Assembly (NCBI GenBank): GCA_030549495.1
Contig: JAUIRK010001013.1
Span: 248,001 to 312,000 of the forward strand
Source of the DNA: Nectonema munidae
Lineage: Eukaryota; Nematomorpha; Nectonematoida; Nectonematidae
DNA: 64,000 nucleotides
Reading direction: 5' to 3'
In this document: piece after piece, positions 60,901 to 63,331 of the stretch
How the letters are laid out: each line of letters starts with the position of its first letter
Numbering within the stretch: position 1 is the first letter of the stretch
Notes under the pieces: model-generated
What the model saw: the letters and a program-made list of their open reading frames with translations, nothing else
Database searches by the model: none
What the model was told of the DNA's origin: nothing
Made by a program: the position numbers and the translations under genes

Positions 60901-63331
60901 TTCAAAAACATCAAATCACATACATGAGAGATAAAAGTAGATGACTATATTTAAAATTTAAATGAGTTATAATACCTAGAAATTTTCAAGATTACCTAGA
61001 AGTTTAGAGTGGTTAATTTTTTCTAAGCACGAATATCAACTCACGTAGAGATATAAATACAACTAAAGGTTGGAATATTCCATTTTATCAGGAGGTGTCT
61101 TAATTTTAAACATCTTCATGATAATTGAATCATCAGAACAGGACATGAGATTTTTCAAAACTCATTCAAAAAATACACATTTTCTAGATGACGAATATAT
61201 CTTTACATTTTCTTTAACTTTTGATAAATAAATAGATAGATAGATAGAAAAGATTTAATTCTCAAACACACTCCTTTTCAATCTATAAAATTTTGATGTT
61301 GTATCGAAGAAATAAAGAGAGCTAAACACTCAGACCCTAACTTGCGTTGATTCACACCGAAATAAGCTATGCACTGCATGTGTTATGTTACGATACACGA
61401 TGTGCCATGTGTGTTCTTAGATCCGTCAATAAAATTGCGCATAAACTGTTACTAGAAAATTCCCAAATTTGAAACATTTGAAAACCGTATACTCAGACAT
61501 TTTTAAAGCTAATTTTTTAGTGGAATCTTATATGTATTAATATGTTTACCAAATTCAATTTAATATTAGTTACTTGTAACCCTTGAATTTTTATTTTATG
61601 TAAAAGAAGAATAGCTTGATGTTTATTATTTTTGAAAATTTGTTTTACCATAAAGGATTTAAATTTTGTAAAATATAATTATATTTTTAGAAAAAATATG
61701 AATTTATTTAAATTGAAAATACTTAGAGTTTTAAAAAAATTTCTTTAAAGATTTTTCCAAAATAATTACTTACTGACTACTGATTCACCAATTTTTTAAA
61801 ATAAAGTTAATTTGTGGTATAAATCGATAAATAAATATGATATAAATTCTAGACATTATATGGAATTTGTTTATATATTGAGTTTAATACAATTATTACT
61901 ACTTTTTATCACAAATGCTTATAAGTTTAAGTAACATTTAAATTTCACTTAAGCTGTCCATTTTAGTATTCGTAAACAAAATTTTGGTCCTAATTCTATT
62001 TATTTTATTTTTTGAAATAATCTAGAAAAAGCTATCTAAACACGATTTCTCCATTCTGTTATTACGAAAATTCAAATATTCAAAATGTTAGTGAAACTCT
62101 ATCTTCACTTAATTTAACAAATAAAGTTAATTTATCTCAAAATATTCACATGGATCAACGTTCAATTCCAACATCAAGCGTATGAATTTTTGTTACACAT
62201 TTATGATTCTTTTTATAAATTGGGCTTTCCCTTTAATTGTAAAATATTTTAAATATACGGTCAAATCTGCTTTAACCACCACCTCTCTTAGCAACCAGTT
62301 TCAATTCTTCCCAATTAATCCTGTTTCAGCTTATTCCTCCTACAAAATGCATTCAAAGAGCACTTTTGATAGTGTGGTATTTTAATACAGATTTTACATA
62401 TGATCATAGGATAGTAAGAAAAAATATAATATACCACTATATACCGTTTTTGTAGTTTTTTTCGCACTTTTTTTCTGAAAAACCTATAATTTCTCTGATG
62501 CCTCCATCAAAACTATAATACATCATAGGAGTTATCCAATTTCTAATATTTTTCTATTTTAAAATTAATGGTAAGAAAAGTTTTGCCTAATTAACAAAAT
62601 CCTAAATTTATTATCTCTTTTTTCTATTTTTTTTAATTTAATTTAGAAAATTCAACTGAAATGGTATCTATAAAATAATAATTAAAGCCATATCTATAGT
62701 CGAAATCTAATTACTATACCCATTCTGTATTAGAATTTTACTTATTTATTATTACACACGTTTATATTTGAAATACACAAATGATCATCAAAACTAATTC
62801 TTGGCGATCGATTTTTAAGGCTCAAACCGAAGGCAACTATTGAACACTTTGCATTCCACTAAAAACAAAAACTTAAAAGGGTTAGGGTTAAACAAGCAGG
62901 ATTTGATGCTGCACTCGAACCCAAGAGCTTGCGGTTTGGAAAACAATGTATCGACTGTCTTACTCACGCTGCTAGTTAGGACATAGGTATATAGCTAGCA
63001 ATGCACATAGAGACTTTATTATGAGTATTCTTATTTCAAATATTGGAAGTTAAAATACCACCATATTCTATATATATATATTCTTAATCATGTGTTTAAT
63101 TTGTCATTTCAAAGATTCTGTGTTCTCTATAGATACCATCCCTGCCAGGTTCTACCTTGCAAATCGCTTCAGCCTCCATTTCAAAAGATGGGGTAAATCC
63201 ACAAGAAACCATAAACTATTCGTATCCAACTACTGATTCTCTTTCGCCTTTTCCTTCTTACAAACCTTTGAAGTGTTTCAGCAAAGCTCCCTCTACGCTT
63301 TCTCAATTTGATCAGCATAAAGTCGATTTAG
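15474..63331 (+). CDS. RhoGAPp190: p190RhoGAP (RhoGAPp190 / ARHGAP35-ARHGAP5 ortholog), 15 exons, 3' incomplete
   Basis: Rho GTPase-activating protein of the cell cortex. In animals the family lowers RhoA-GTP downstream of integrins, Src-type kinases and p120RasGAP, shaping the actin cytoskeleton and axons. Coding exons: 15474-15957, 27198-27682, 29263-29669, 33350-33562, 35276-35701, 37195-37353, 37408-37540, 37751-37884, 52456-52788, 53129-53416, 53473-53847, 55326-55546, 60562-60781, 62026-62179, 63133-63331. All junctions are GT-AG and phase-consistent, giving about 1,410 codons without a stop. Domain order is GTPase (1-335), four FF domains (about 335-725), pG1 (about 745-1000), pG2 (about 1010-1240) and a serine-rich linker. 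The RhoGAP domain (C-terminal in human, about residues 1250-1440) must lie past 64000. Sequence similarity was judged from memory of the human proteins. Confidence 0.93.
17011..17148 (+). mobile_element. TTAA-flanked MITE, family A
   Basis: TTAA, then CCCATTTAAGACCA, with the inverse TGGTCGTAAATGGG before the right TTAA: a 14-bp imperfect terminal inverted repeat. Inside are three CAGACGA motifs and, near the right end, the imperfect palindrome TGTTCCAAAATAGGAACA. The TTAA target and length (138 bp) suggest a non-autonomous piggyBac derivative. Confidence 0.8.
17263..17388 (-). mobile_element. TTAA-flanked MITE, family B, inverted
   Basis: TTAACCGGTTATCGACCACAG on the left and AGTCGTTAATGGGTTAA on the right. 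In inverse orientation it carries the CAGA(C/A)GAT blocks of family B (compare 28613-28740). It lies 115 bp after a family A copy. Confidence 0.75.
17684..17821 (+). mobile_element. TTAA-flanked MITE, family A (consensus-like copy)
   Basis: 138 bp including both TTAA sites. Ends are CCCATTAAGTACCA and TGGGACTTAATGGG. It has three CAGACGA motifs and a perfect 18-bp palindrome, TGTTCCCAAATGGGAACA. It is almost identical to the copy at 26640-26777, implying recent spread. Confidence 0.85.
18606..18729. repeat. Imperfect inverted-repeat element, about 124 bp
   Basis: AAAGTGCACTAGCGATGCAT on the left pairs with the sequence ending GGCATCCCTTGTGCACTTT on the right, enclosing a GC-richer centre with CGACTCGAGTTGCGGC. 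It could form a long hairpin or be a small MITE. No target duplication was recognised. Confidence 0.45.
19590..20110 (+). pseudogene. MULE transposase N-terminal fossil (FLYWCH type)
   Basis: Broken plus-strand reading. LKRKANSTSTYICTKVSSKK is a FLYWCH-finger segment nearly matching LKRETKSTSTYICTK at 57842-58027 on the other strand. Further on, NIPERYELIDNKYFLQVDEK then SGRILFSLL matches the region preceding the catalytic domain in animal MULE transposases of FLYWCH type. It is interrupted and cut off near 20110, before the catalytic residues. Confidence 0.6.
20616..22968 (-). pseudogene. piggyBac transposase, decayed
   Basis: The N-terminal part is open at 22968-22636 and carries SDSLVAPDGTIFQWEPL, matching SLVAPDGTQFFWEP of the intact copy at 7324-9072. 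The C-terminal finger is open at 20861-20616 with CKPRKKTTIKCSKCNKS. Between them the core is recognisable but interrupted by stops and indels (for example the inverse of a TIDEQL-like segment near 21570-21600 and a KSGVDV-like segment near 21040-21060). It is no longer functional. Confidence 0.8.
22219..22278. repeat. Direct tandem repeat, about 29 bp x 2
   Basis: AACTTTTATGAAAAAGCCTA then TTTAAGTT occurs twice in succession without change. Confidence 0.85.
23290..23625. mobile_element. Probable hAT-derived non-autonomous fragment
   Basis: The right end AAAGGTTGAGAACCAATG resembles the inverse of a hAT terminus (CA-TGGTTCTCAACC). The left end near 23285, CTTTTCAACCGGCGTCCAC, is a poorer counterpart. 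The segment has GGGGTCCA(C/T) motifs near both ends and no coding capacity. Boundaries are approximate. Confidence 0.4.
23634..23817. mobile_element. hAT MITE with perfect 8-bp target duplication
   Basis: 184 bp starting CAGCGTTTTTCAAACT and ending AGTTTGAAAAACGCTG, a perfect 16-bp terminal inverted repeat, flanked on both sides by GTTTAGAC (23626-23633 and 23818-23825). It is non-coding. It sits inside the decayed piggyBac, so it is younger than that insertion. Confidence 0.9.
24237..24340. repeat. Short tandem repeat with TTTTAGTGCCTTA core
   Basis: Three spaced copies of TTTTTAGTGCCTTA(A)GTAAT with AT-rich spacers and additional TTAGTTA variants. Low-complexity expansion. Confidence 0.65.
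25380..26480 (-). pseudogene. MULE transposase catalytic-region fossil with MITE inserted
   Basis: Minus-strand readings match the MULE transposase domain in order: QQFYYREVFETVKDEGI, VNGDFEMAIINAS (the DFE-A motif), then, beyond an inserted MITE, KRCYFHFTQALYKNIGNL (the C-x2-H motif), then TVGIAFLPVDRV, and near 25380-25410 TNNHCEGWHN. The reading is broken. The family A MITE at 25766-25904 splits it between INASKK and FPLTTYKRC. No terminal repeats were identified. Confidence 0.75.
25766..25904 (-). mobile_element. TTAA-flanked MITE, family A, inside the MULE fossil
   Basis: TTAACCCATTTACGACCA on the left and TGGTCTTAAATGGGTTAA on the right, inverse orientation relative to 17011. It has three TCGTCTGC motifs (inverse of GCAGACGA) and the imperfect palindrome TGTTCCTATTTTGGAACA. 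It interrupts MULE transposase sequence, so it inserted after the MULE arrived. Confidence 0.85.
26640..26777 (+). mobile_element. TTAA-flanked MITE, family A (consensus-like copy)
   Basis: 138 bp, nearly identical to 17684-17821, with perfect palindrome TGTTCCCAAATGGGAACA and both TTAA sites. It is about 420 bp upstream of exon 2. Confidence 0.85.
27198..27682 (+). CDS. RhoGAPp190: p190RhoGAP exon 2: second half of the GTPase domain
   Basis: About residues 162-323. After acceptor AAAAATAG the frame reads GVENEYEQV then KVYIDGYICCFDIS, matching the family's DGKLLVDGFLLGIDVS. A serine/histidine-rich insertion (SSSPSSHPSHTSSSP) precedes KELSFLSKLLDKLLKANKP. IATTKCD is the G4 base-recognition motif (family TKCD), and TSALVNVNVDVAF is the G5 region (family TSARSNVNVDLAF). 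The donor is AAG then GTATTT, phase 0. Both conserved guanine-binding motifs are kept, so this is probably a true GTP-binding domain as in human p190A. Confidence 0.93.
27868..28085. repeat. Tandem/inverted repeat of AGTGACAAAT - ATTTGTCACT
   Basis: Two units of about 58 bp, each with AGTGACAAATCAAAACAG, then ACATAATTTGTCACTCTTAA; a third partial unit follows (GCGACAAATCAAAAGAG), then scattered TTTTGTCACTTTTG and TTGTCATGTCACTC. Each unit can fold as a hairpin through AGTGACAAAT and ATTTGTCACT. Function is unknown. Confidence 0.75.
28613..28740 (+). mobile_element. TTAA-flanked MITE, family B
   Basis: TTAA at both ends; inner ends CCGTTAACGACCA and TGGTCGATAACCGG form an imperfect inverted repeat. 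Internal CAGACGATATCTAGTATAAA, then GCAGAAGATTTGTATTAAA and GCAGACGATTC parallel family A, so the two families are related. Confidence 0.8.
28914..29051 (-). mobile_element. TTAA-flanked MITE, family A, inverted
   Basis: TTAACCCATTTACGGCCA to TGGCCTTAAATGGGTTAA with TGTTCCTATTTTGGAACA near the left end. It shares its right TTAA (29048-29051) with the next element. Confidence 0.85.
29048..29183 (+). mobile_element. TTAA-flanked MITE, family B, joined to a family A copy
   Basis: TTAACCCGTTAACGACCTC on the left and GGGCGTTAACGGGTTAA on the right, with CAGACGATATCTAATGTAAA and GCAGACGATTT inside. It shares one TTAA with the family A copy on its left and ends 79 bp before exon 3. Confidence 0.85.
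29263..29669 (+). CDS. RhoGAPp190: p190RhoGAP exon 3: end of GTPase domain and FF1
   Basis: About residues 324-459. Acceptor ACATTTAG, then IPSYIEGLYARNK, matching human IIPYFEAL at the domain boundary. The rest covers FF1: ELHKVSSKPLSFLTLWRSFK, helices around EFEDAFGEKEAASLF, and HYFQAFELALRELIPS, which matches KLYLAALPLAFEALIPN at the start of the FF1-FF2 linker. FF domains are phosphopeptide-binding helical modules that bind TFII-I in human p190A. The donor is AG then GTCAGT, phase 2. A decayed copy of this exon's first part lies at 32540-32659. Confidence 0.92.
30185..30790. mobile_element. Possible hAT remnant
   Basis: Starts with CAGTGTTGCCCAAACTTTTC, a hAT-like terminus, followed by a C-rich stretch typical of these element ends. 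No matching right end was found, only CTAGTTAGGGAA near 30780, so the extent is a guess. Internal AAGAAAGCTC(A/G)CC repeats flank 30395-30450. Confidence 0.3.
30995..32060 (+). pseudogene. Tigger/pogo-type DNA transposon fossil
   Basis: Starts after TA with CACTGGAGCCTCGCTATAAT and TTTAACGAAC, a Tigger-like terminus. A broken plus-strand reading gives ERYSYKEMEKAFSLSACRRK, then ILVGTNTTGQHKLLPLCID (first catalytic region), NPSCLKHVKWDTLP, LLIDNCPFHP (second aspartate, D-N-C-P-x-H-P) and FLPKNTTSKIKPTNAGII (FLPPNTTS motif), then an acidic tail near 31950-32040. Several stops interrupt it. The right terminal repeat was not found. Confidence 0.8.
32540..32659 (+). pseudogene. Decayed duplicate of the first part of p190RhoGAP exon 3
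   Basis: About 130 bp aligns with the intron-exon boundary and first 140 bp of exon 3. Shared blocks include TTTACATTT, CGTAATAA, TTCTTTATCAA and TGTGCGAATTGCATAAA. Read in the matching frame it gives YCARNNELDRIKHFFIK beside YARNKNCEQIKRSFIK of exon 3, and MCELHK beside LCELHK, then stops. The acceptor AG of exon 3 is lost (ACATTTC). It lies 3.3 kb downstream, in intron 3. Confidence 0.8.
33350..33562 (+). CDS. RhoGAPp190: p190RhoGAP exon 4: FF2
   Basis: About residues 459-530. Acceptor TCCTTTAG completes a serine codon, followed by SWQGCKEVLLRHSNCDKFF and, at the centre of FF2, LIPFEVIAESSECEEIFKKH, matching human [20 protein letters not shown]. It ends KEQDKLN then AA, with donor GTGAAT in phase 2. 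The upstream open sequence before 33350 belongs to the intron. Confidence 0.92.
33563..35275. other. RhoGAPp190: Intron 4 (1.7 kb)
   Basis: GTGAAT to TATTTTAG. A GC-richer patch at 34547-34810 with CCCGCAAAACTTGACCGCAC looks like old transposon end sequence but was not classified. Otherwise nothing seen. Confidence 0.7.
35276..35701 (+). CDS. RhoGAPp190: p190RhoGAP exon 5: FF3 and an acidic linker
   Basis: About residues 530-672. After acceptor TATTTTAG the frame reads LKSDFQALLMSTPAILPG, matching human FKENLETSPFITPG, and the FF3 core continues to DFRELLLEQSALFEKYY, matching EFQELLLEYSELFYEL. A linker of about 70 residues rich in N, K, S and E (NDEADEENESYKKSRNY) separates FF3 from FF4 and is longer than in human. 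The donor is AG then GTAAAG, phase 2. Confidence 0.93.
35702..37194. other. RhoGAPp190: Intron 5 (1.5 kb)
   Basis: GTAAAG to CACGATATAG. A hAT-terminus-like stretch, GTATCCCAATCTTTTTCGCT, occurs near 36745. Nothing else recognised. Confidence 0.7.
37195..37353 (+). CDS. RhoGAPp190: p190RhoGAP exon 6: FF4
   Basis: About residues 672-725. YKVLNNLKSERIVLILQHI aligns with human FKALQKLQAERDALILKHI, and CPNIPFCVDILSEKMISQR with CPSCPACVDAKIEHLISSR. The acceptor CGATATAG was preferred over the one 16 bases upstream (TCGTAAAG) because only it keeps the phase 2 frame from exon 5. The donor is AA then GTAAAC. Intron 6 after it is only 54 bp. Confidence 0.92.
37408..37540 (+). CDS. RhoGAPp190: p190RhoGAP exon 7: start of pseudoGTPase pG1
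   Basis: About residues 725-769. CINPERQINYLKTFNLLLVG aligns with the first beta strand of pG1 (human IDRINLVILG), which lacks a P-loop in the whole family; here too GDVDIV replaces it. The end at GAG then GTTTTT is chosen because it keeps the helix KQNLEKVLRC with exon 8; an alternative donor GTCAGT at 37516 is also phase 0 but would delete that helix. Confidence 0.85.
37751..37884 (+). CDS. RhoGAPp190: p190RhoGAP exon 8: pG1 middle
   Basis: About residues 770-814. A strong acceptor, TTTTTGTTCTTCAG, opens phase 0 with KVLRCHILTFDIQNDFQFE, then ILDVPTFLFQCKEKRSFLA, aligning with human VIDGKMYELSLRPIEGN and TPTFQPHGCLCLYNS. It ends GC then GTGAGG, a good donor, phase 2. A competing open frame over 37600-37782 does not fit any phase. 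Intron 7 is 210 bp. Confidence 0.88.
39016..39835 (-). pseudogene. Tc1-like DDE transposase, broken
   Basis: Minus-strand readings in order: a helix-turn-helix, TTIARILGLYRTTVATIVRK, the DDE core with LEDAGFNVGSRPKRERSEAA (first acidic residue, family DE-x-GFN) and TINISVVDVMNRNRMI, and the C-terminal LRPYCTFLNATQTCFSKWKN (family LPPYSPFLNPIENCFSKWKN). The parts sit in different frames, so the gene is dead. Confidence 0.8.
39839..39872 (+). mobile_element. Terminal fragment of a family A MITE
   Basis: TTAACCCATTTAGGACCAAG then CAAAGCAGACGA matches the left end of the copy at 17011, then identity stops. The remaining 100 bp are absent. Confidence 0.65.
40112..41746. repeat. Direct repeat, copy 1 (about 1.64 kb)
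   Basis: From TTAAAACGGTAGGTCTGG to GTCATGATATAATT this segment matches 48453-50096 base for base apart from a few substitutions and small indels. It is non-coding as far as I can see. The left edge sits in the palindrome TACCGTTTAAAACGGTA. The two copies flank the satellite array in the same orientation. Confidence 0.9.
42546..42571. repeat. CTT microsatellite
   Basis: About nine uninterrupted TTC/CTT triplets. Confidence 0.9.
43440..48306. repeat. Satellite array: about 32 units of 150 bp
   Basis: Tandem units recur at 150-bp spacing (for example CATCACCACTGAATTCAGCA begins at 44221, 44521, 44671 and 44821), with small changes from A-run length. Each unit carries TGGGTATACATGTGTAAAAA, TATATACTTATTTAGATAAA and the inverted pair ACCTGTCAAA / TTTGACAGGT, which would form a 10-bp stem with a 13-14 base loop. 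The first three to four units at the left edge are diverged, the interior is nearly uniform, and the right edge stops abruptly inside a unit at CAGCAT. No open frame spans units. Confidence 0.97.
48369..48413. repeat. G-run/C-run palindromic block
   Basis: A G-rich run with one C (GGGGGGCGGGGGGGGGGG) is followed directly by TCCCCCCG and a run of about 21 C. The two halves are complementary. It sits 60 bp after the satellite array and 40 bp before direct-repeat copy 2. It may be an assembly artefact. Confidence 0.75.
48453..50096. repeat. Direct repeat, copy 2 (about 1.64 kb)
   Basis: Second copy of 40112-41746, same orientation. Differences include a 13-bp insertion near 49135 and several small indels clustered near 48825-48990. 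Here a frame of 66 codons (48800-49000, TTG start) is open while it is not in copy 1; it matches no family I know. The left edge is at a TTAA preceded by CACTAATAGGG, unlike copy 1. Confidence 0.9.
50745..50800 (+). repeat. Weak tRNA-like box A/box B sequence
   Basis: TGGCCTAGTGGTCTTGAT resembles a Pol III A box and GGGTTCCATTCAC a degenerate B box, too close together for a real tRNA. Possibly the worn head of a SINE. Confidence 0.3.
51394..51713. mobile_element. hAT MITE with perfect 8-bp target duplication
   Basis: 320 bp starting CAGGGGTCACCAAACT and ending AGTTTGGTGACCCCTG, a perfect 16-bp terminal inverted repeat, flanked by GTTTATAT on both sides (51386-51393 and 51714-51721). GGCCCGC motifs just inside both ends are typical of ZBED5/GTF2IRD2-related hAT elements in animals. 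It is non-coding. Confidence 0.92.
51719..51740. repeat. ATC microsatellite abutting a GC-richer segment
   Basis: Seven ATC triplets directly next to the right target duplication of the hAT MITE. The following 450 bp (to about 52200) is GC-richer than the intron average and includes AACCATGGTTATTCATGGAG; it could be the worn 3' end of a retroposon in minus orientation, but no family was recognised. Confidence 0.6.
52456..52788 (+). CDS. RhoGAPp190: p190RhoGAP exon 9: pG1 second half
   Basis: About residues 814-925. Acceptor GCTTTCAG, then STFLFARHIDNFCERYFLRR, aligning with the family's [20 protein letters not shown], and LLPILHGVPIVLVKELPKSE with VHLPLTLILVNKRGD. An N/S/T-rich insertion of about 40 residues (QNAQAETNKSNFTNTSTN) lies between. 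It ends LSE then AG, donor GTTTGT, phase 2. The open frame continuing to 52885 is intronic. Confidence 0.9.
52789..53128. other. RhoGAPp190: Intron 9 (340 bp)
   Basis: GTTTGT to CTTTTTTGCAG. Nothing else seen. Confidence 0.85.
53129..53416 (+). CDS. RhoGAPp190: p190RhoGAP exon 10: end of pG1 and linker to pG2
   Basis: About residues 925-1021. Acceptor TTTTTTGCAG. RLQCPLYYSKLDERQNGYPL aligns with human LQCVFLDPASAGIGYG at the last strand of pG1, and MLSSLISIFAQRLHLL with the following helix. The polar linker SVKNDSHKAQKDIHPNSG leads to KEMCFDM, where pG2 begins. The donor is AA then GTTTTT, phase 2: weak, but the only one compatible with exon 11. Intron 10 is 56 bp. Confidence 0.88.
53473..53847 (+). 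CDS. RhoGAPp190: p190RhoGAP exon 11: pseudoGTPase pG2
   Basis: About residues 1021-1146. After ATTATTAG the frame reads VLICFECGDSCILEPFVLSF, aligning with human [20 protein letters not shown]; then RVQFIISSYHSAKERISENL with LSVLSYHSSFSIRKSRL; and DACIFVYSANRRASFAVMK with HGYIVFYSAKRKASLAMLR, the most conserved stretch of pG2. No nucleotide-binding motifs are present, as in the family. The donor is AA then GTATAA, phase 2. Confidence 0.94.
54745..54812 (+). repeat. tRNA-like sequence, GTGAGTAAG family
   Basis: GGGCATGAGTAAGGTTGTTT (A-box region), then TGTCGGGTTCAATCCAGTAG (good B box), spaced as in a tRNA-derived SINE or pseudogene. Related to 4171-4247 and 62907-62974. Confidence 0.5.
55175..55274 (-). 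mobile_element. TTAA-flanked MITE, family C (truncated)
   Basis: The right end reads GGGACACGGGTGTCCC (a perfect 16-base palindrome), then ATCGTGCCTGAAAGGG and TTAA. Internal TCTTTTTCAATGA and two (C/G)TCTG/CAGAC motifs relate it to the copy at 59192-59323 and more distantly to family A. The left end is uncertain. Confidence 0.6.
55326..55546 (+). CDS. RhoGAPp190: p190RhoGAP exon 12: pG2 C-terminal part
   Basis: About residues 1146-1220. Acceptor GTTTTGACAG, then SFISTKNKCYFPSSCPALVV, aligning with the family's FLCEVQDIIPIQLVALTD, and NQALISAGNEISTQHNLSFA with LTEGEEIAQEIDGRFTS. It ends VTHC with donor GTATAA, phase 1; this end is supported by a clean join to exon 13. A possible earlier donor GTCACA at 55536 would break that join. 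Confidence 0.87.
55760..56500 (-). pseudogene. hAT transposon 3' part, decayed
   Basis: The left edge CAGTGGTTCTCAAG is a hAT terminus. Minus-strand readings from about 56450 include PLENVLKRYFLELCDDESED, NLFILSIEKVPNDCQDEIVE and, in other frames, KPMTEFW and an LCQ(R)IFESNFPTLLQ stretch resembling the hAT C-terminal EFW-x-YLCESGFS-x-LLQ region. Several breaks. The right end was not found. Confidence 0.6.
57466..58027 (-). pseudogene. MULE transposase fossil (FLYWCH and C-terminal motif pieces)
   Basis: Minus-strand pieces: LKRETKSTSTYICTKINSKN (FLYWCH-type finger, matching 19590-19680), then VRTNNHCEGWHNS and LRFSFPNLWEVIDYFQREGS, the conserved TNNHCEGWH C-terminal motif. The finger and C-terminal motif lie side by side, so the catalytic core has been deleted. 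TNNHCEGWHN also occurs near 25380-25410. Confidence 0.7.
58952..59089 (-). mobile_element. TTAA-flanked MITE, family A, inverted
   Basis: TTAACCCATTAAGTCCCA to TATGGTACTTAATGGTTTAA with perfect palindrome TGTTCCCATTTGGGAACA. It is the inverse of 17684-17821, with one terminal G changed to T on the right. Confidence 0.85.
59192..59323 (+). mobile_element. TTAA-flanked MITE, family C
   Basis: TTAACCATTTCAGGACTA on the left; GGTCCTCAAACGCTTAA on the right. Near the right end GGGACACTGGTGTCCT is a 16-base near-palindrome, the counterpart of GGGACACGGGTGTCCC at 55236. The position of the palindrome parallels that of family A. Confidence 0.65.
59607..60409 (-). pseudogene. LINE (non-LTR retrotransposon) 3' fragment
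   Basis: The end of a Jockey/I-type LINE polyprotein. KIQTIQNKTLRLATGDTVDT, NIQHLHTETSILPLKEH and INLHASNLRAKA are the conserved thumb region after the reverse transcriptase; after one or more breaks, TQLRPNKSPLLREYLHK, INPKTHTNPLCPVCNQHPHN and THHLFNCPRIFTTLKP give the C-terminal cysteine motif. The fragment is 5'-truncated, as LINE insertions usually are. It matches no exon of the host gene. Confidence 0.8.
60562..60781 (+). CDS. RhoGAPp190: p190RhoGAP exon 13: end of pG2 and serine-rich linker
   Basis: About residues 1220-1293. Acceptor ATGTTTTAG; FTSFICEAFTKKMYKTANTS aligns with human [20 protein letters not shown]. Serine-rich linker sequence follows (ETDLSRELSSSFDLLSQEGM, then SIDSESGCILSDFPNDSIS). 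In human the equivalent stretch carries regulatory phosphosites; none is clearly conserved here. The donor is AA then GTAAGG, phase 2. Confidence 0.87.
60782..62025. other. RhoGAPp190: Intron 13 (1.2 kb)
   Basis: GTAAGG to AATAATCTAG. A short GATA/TAGA run near 61230. Nothing else recognised. Confidence 0.8.
62026..62179 (+). CDS. RhoGAPp190: p190RhoGAP exon 14: linker (short, low complexity)
   Basis: About residues 1293-1344. After AATAATCTAG the phase 2 frame stays open: KSYLNTISPFCYYENSNI, ETLSSLNLTNKVNLSQNI, then MDQRSIPTSS. No recognised domain; it is in the variable linker of the family. It is supported by fitting phases on both sides and by donor GTATGA. Less certain than the domain exons because the linker is not conserved. 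Confidence 0.7.
62180..63132. other. RhoGAPp190: Intron 14 (0.95 kb)
   Basis: GTATGA to TTCTCTATAG. Contains a tRNA-like repeat; the open frame at 62182-62385 is intronic and unrecognised. Confidence 0.7.
62907..62974 (-). repeat. tRNA-like sequence, GTGAGTAAG family
   Basis: On the minus strand GCAGCGTGAGTAAGACAG, an anticodon-arm-like GTTTTCCAAAC, and TTGGGTTCGAGTGCAGC (B box). Acceptor ends do not pair. Related to 4171-4247 and 54745-54812. Confidence 0.5.
63133..63331 (+). CDS. RhoGAPp190: p190RhoGAP exon 15: linker before the RhoGAP domain
   Basis: About residues 1345-1411. Acceptor TTCTCTATAG, phase 0: IPSLPGSTLQIASASISKDG, NPQETINYSYPTTDSLSP, then FPSYKPLKCFSKAPSTLSQF. Tyrosines in NYSYPTT could play the part of the p120RasGAP-binding sites of human p190A, but sequence similarity is too low to say so. 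The donor is G then GTAATT, phase 1. The RhoGAP domain itself must lie beyond the window. Confidence 0.75.
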
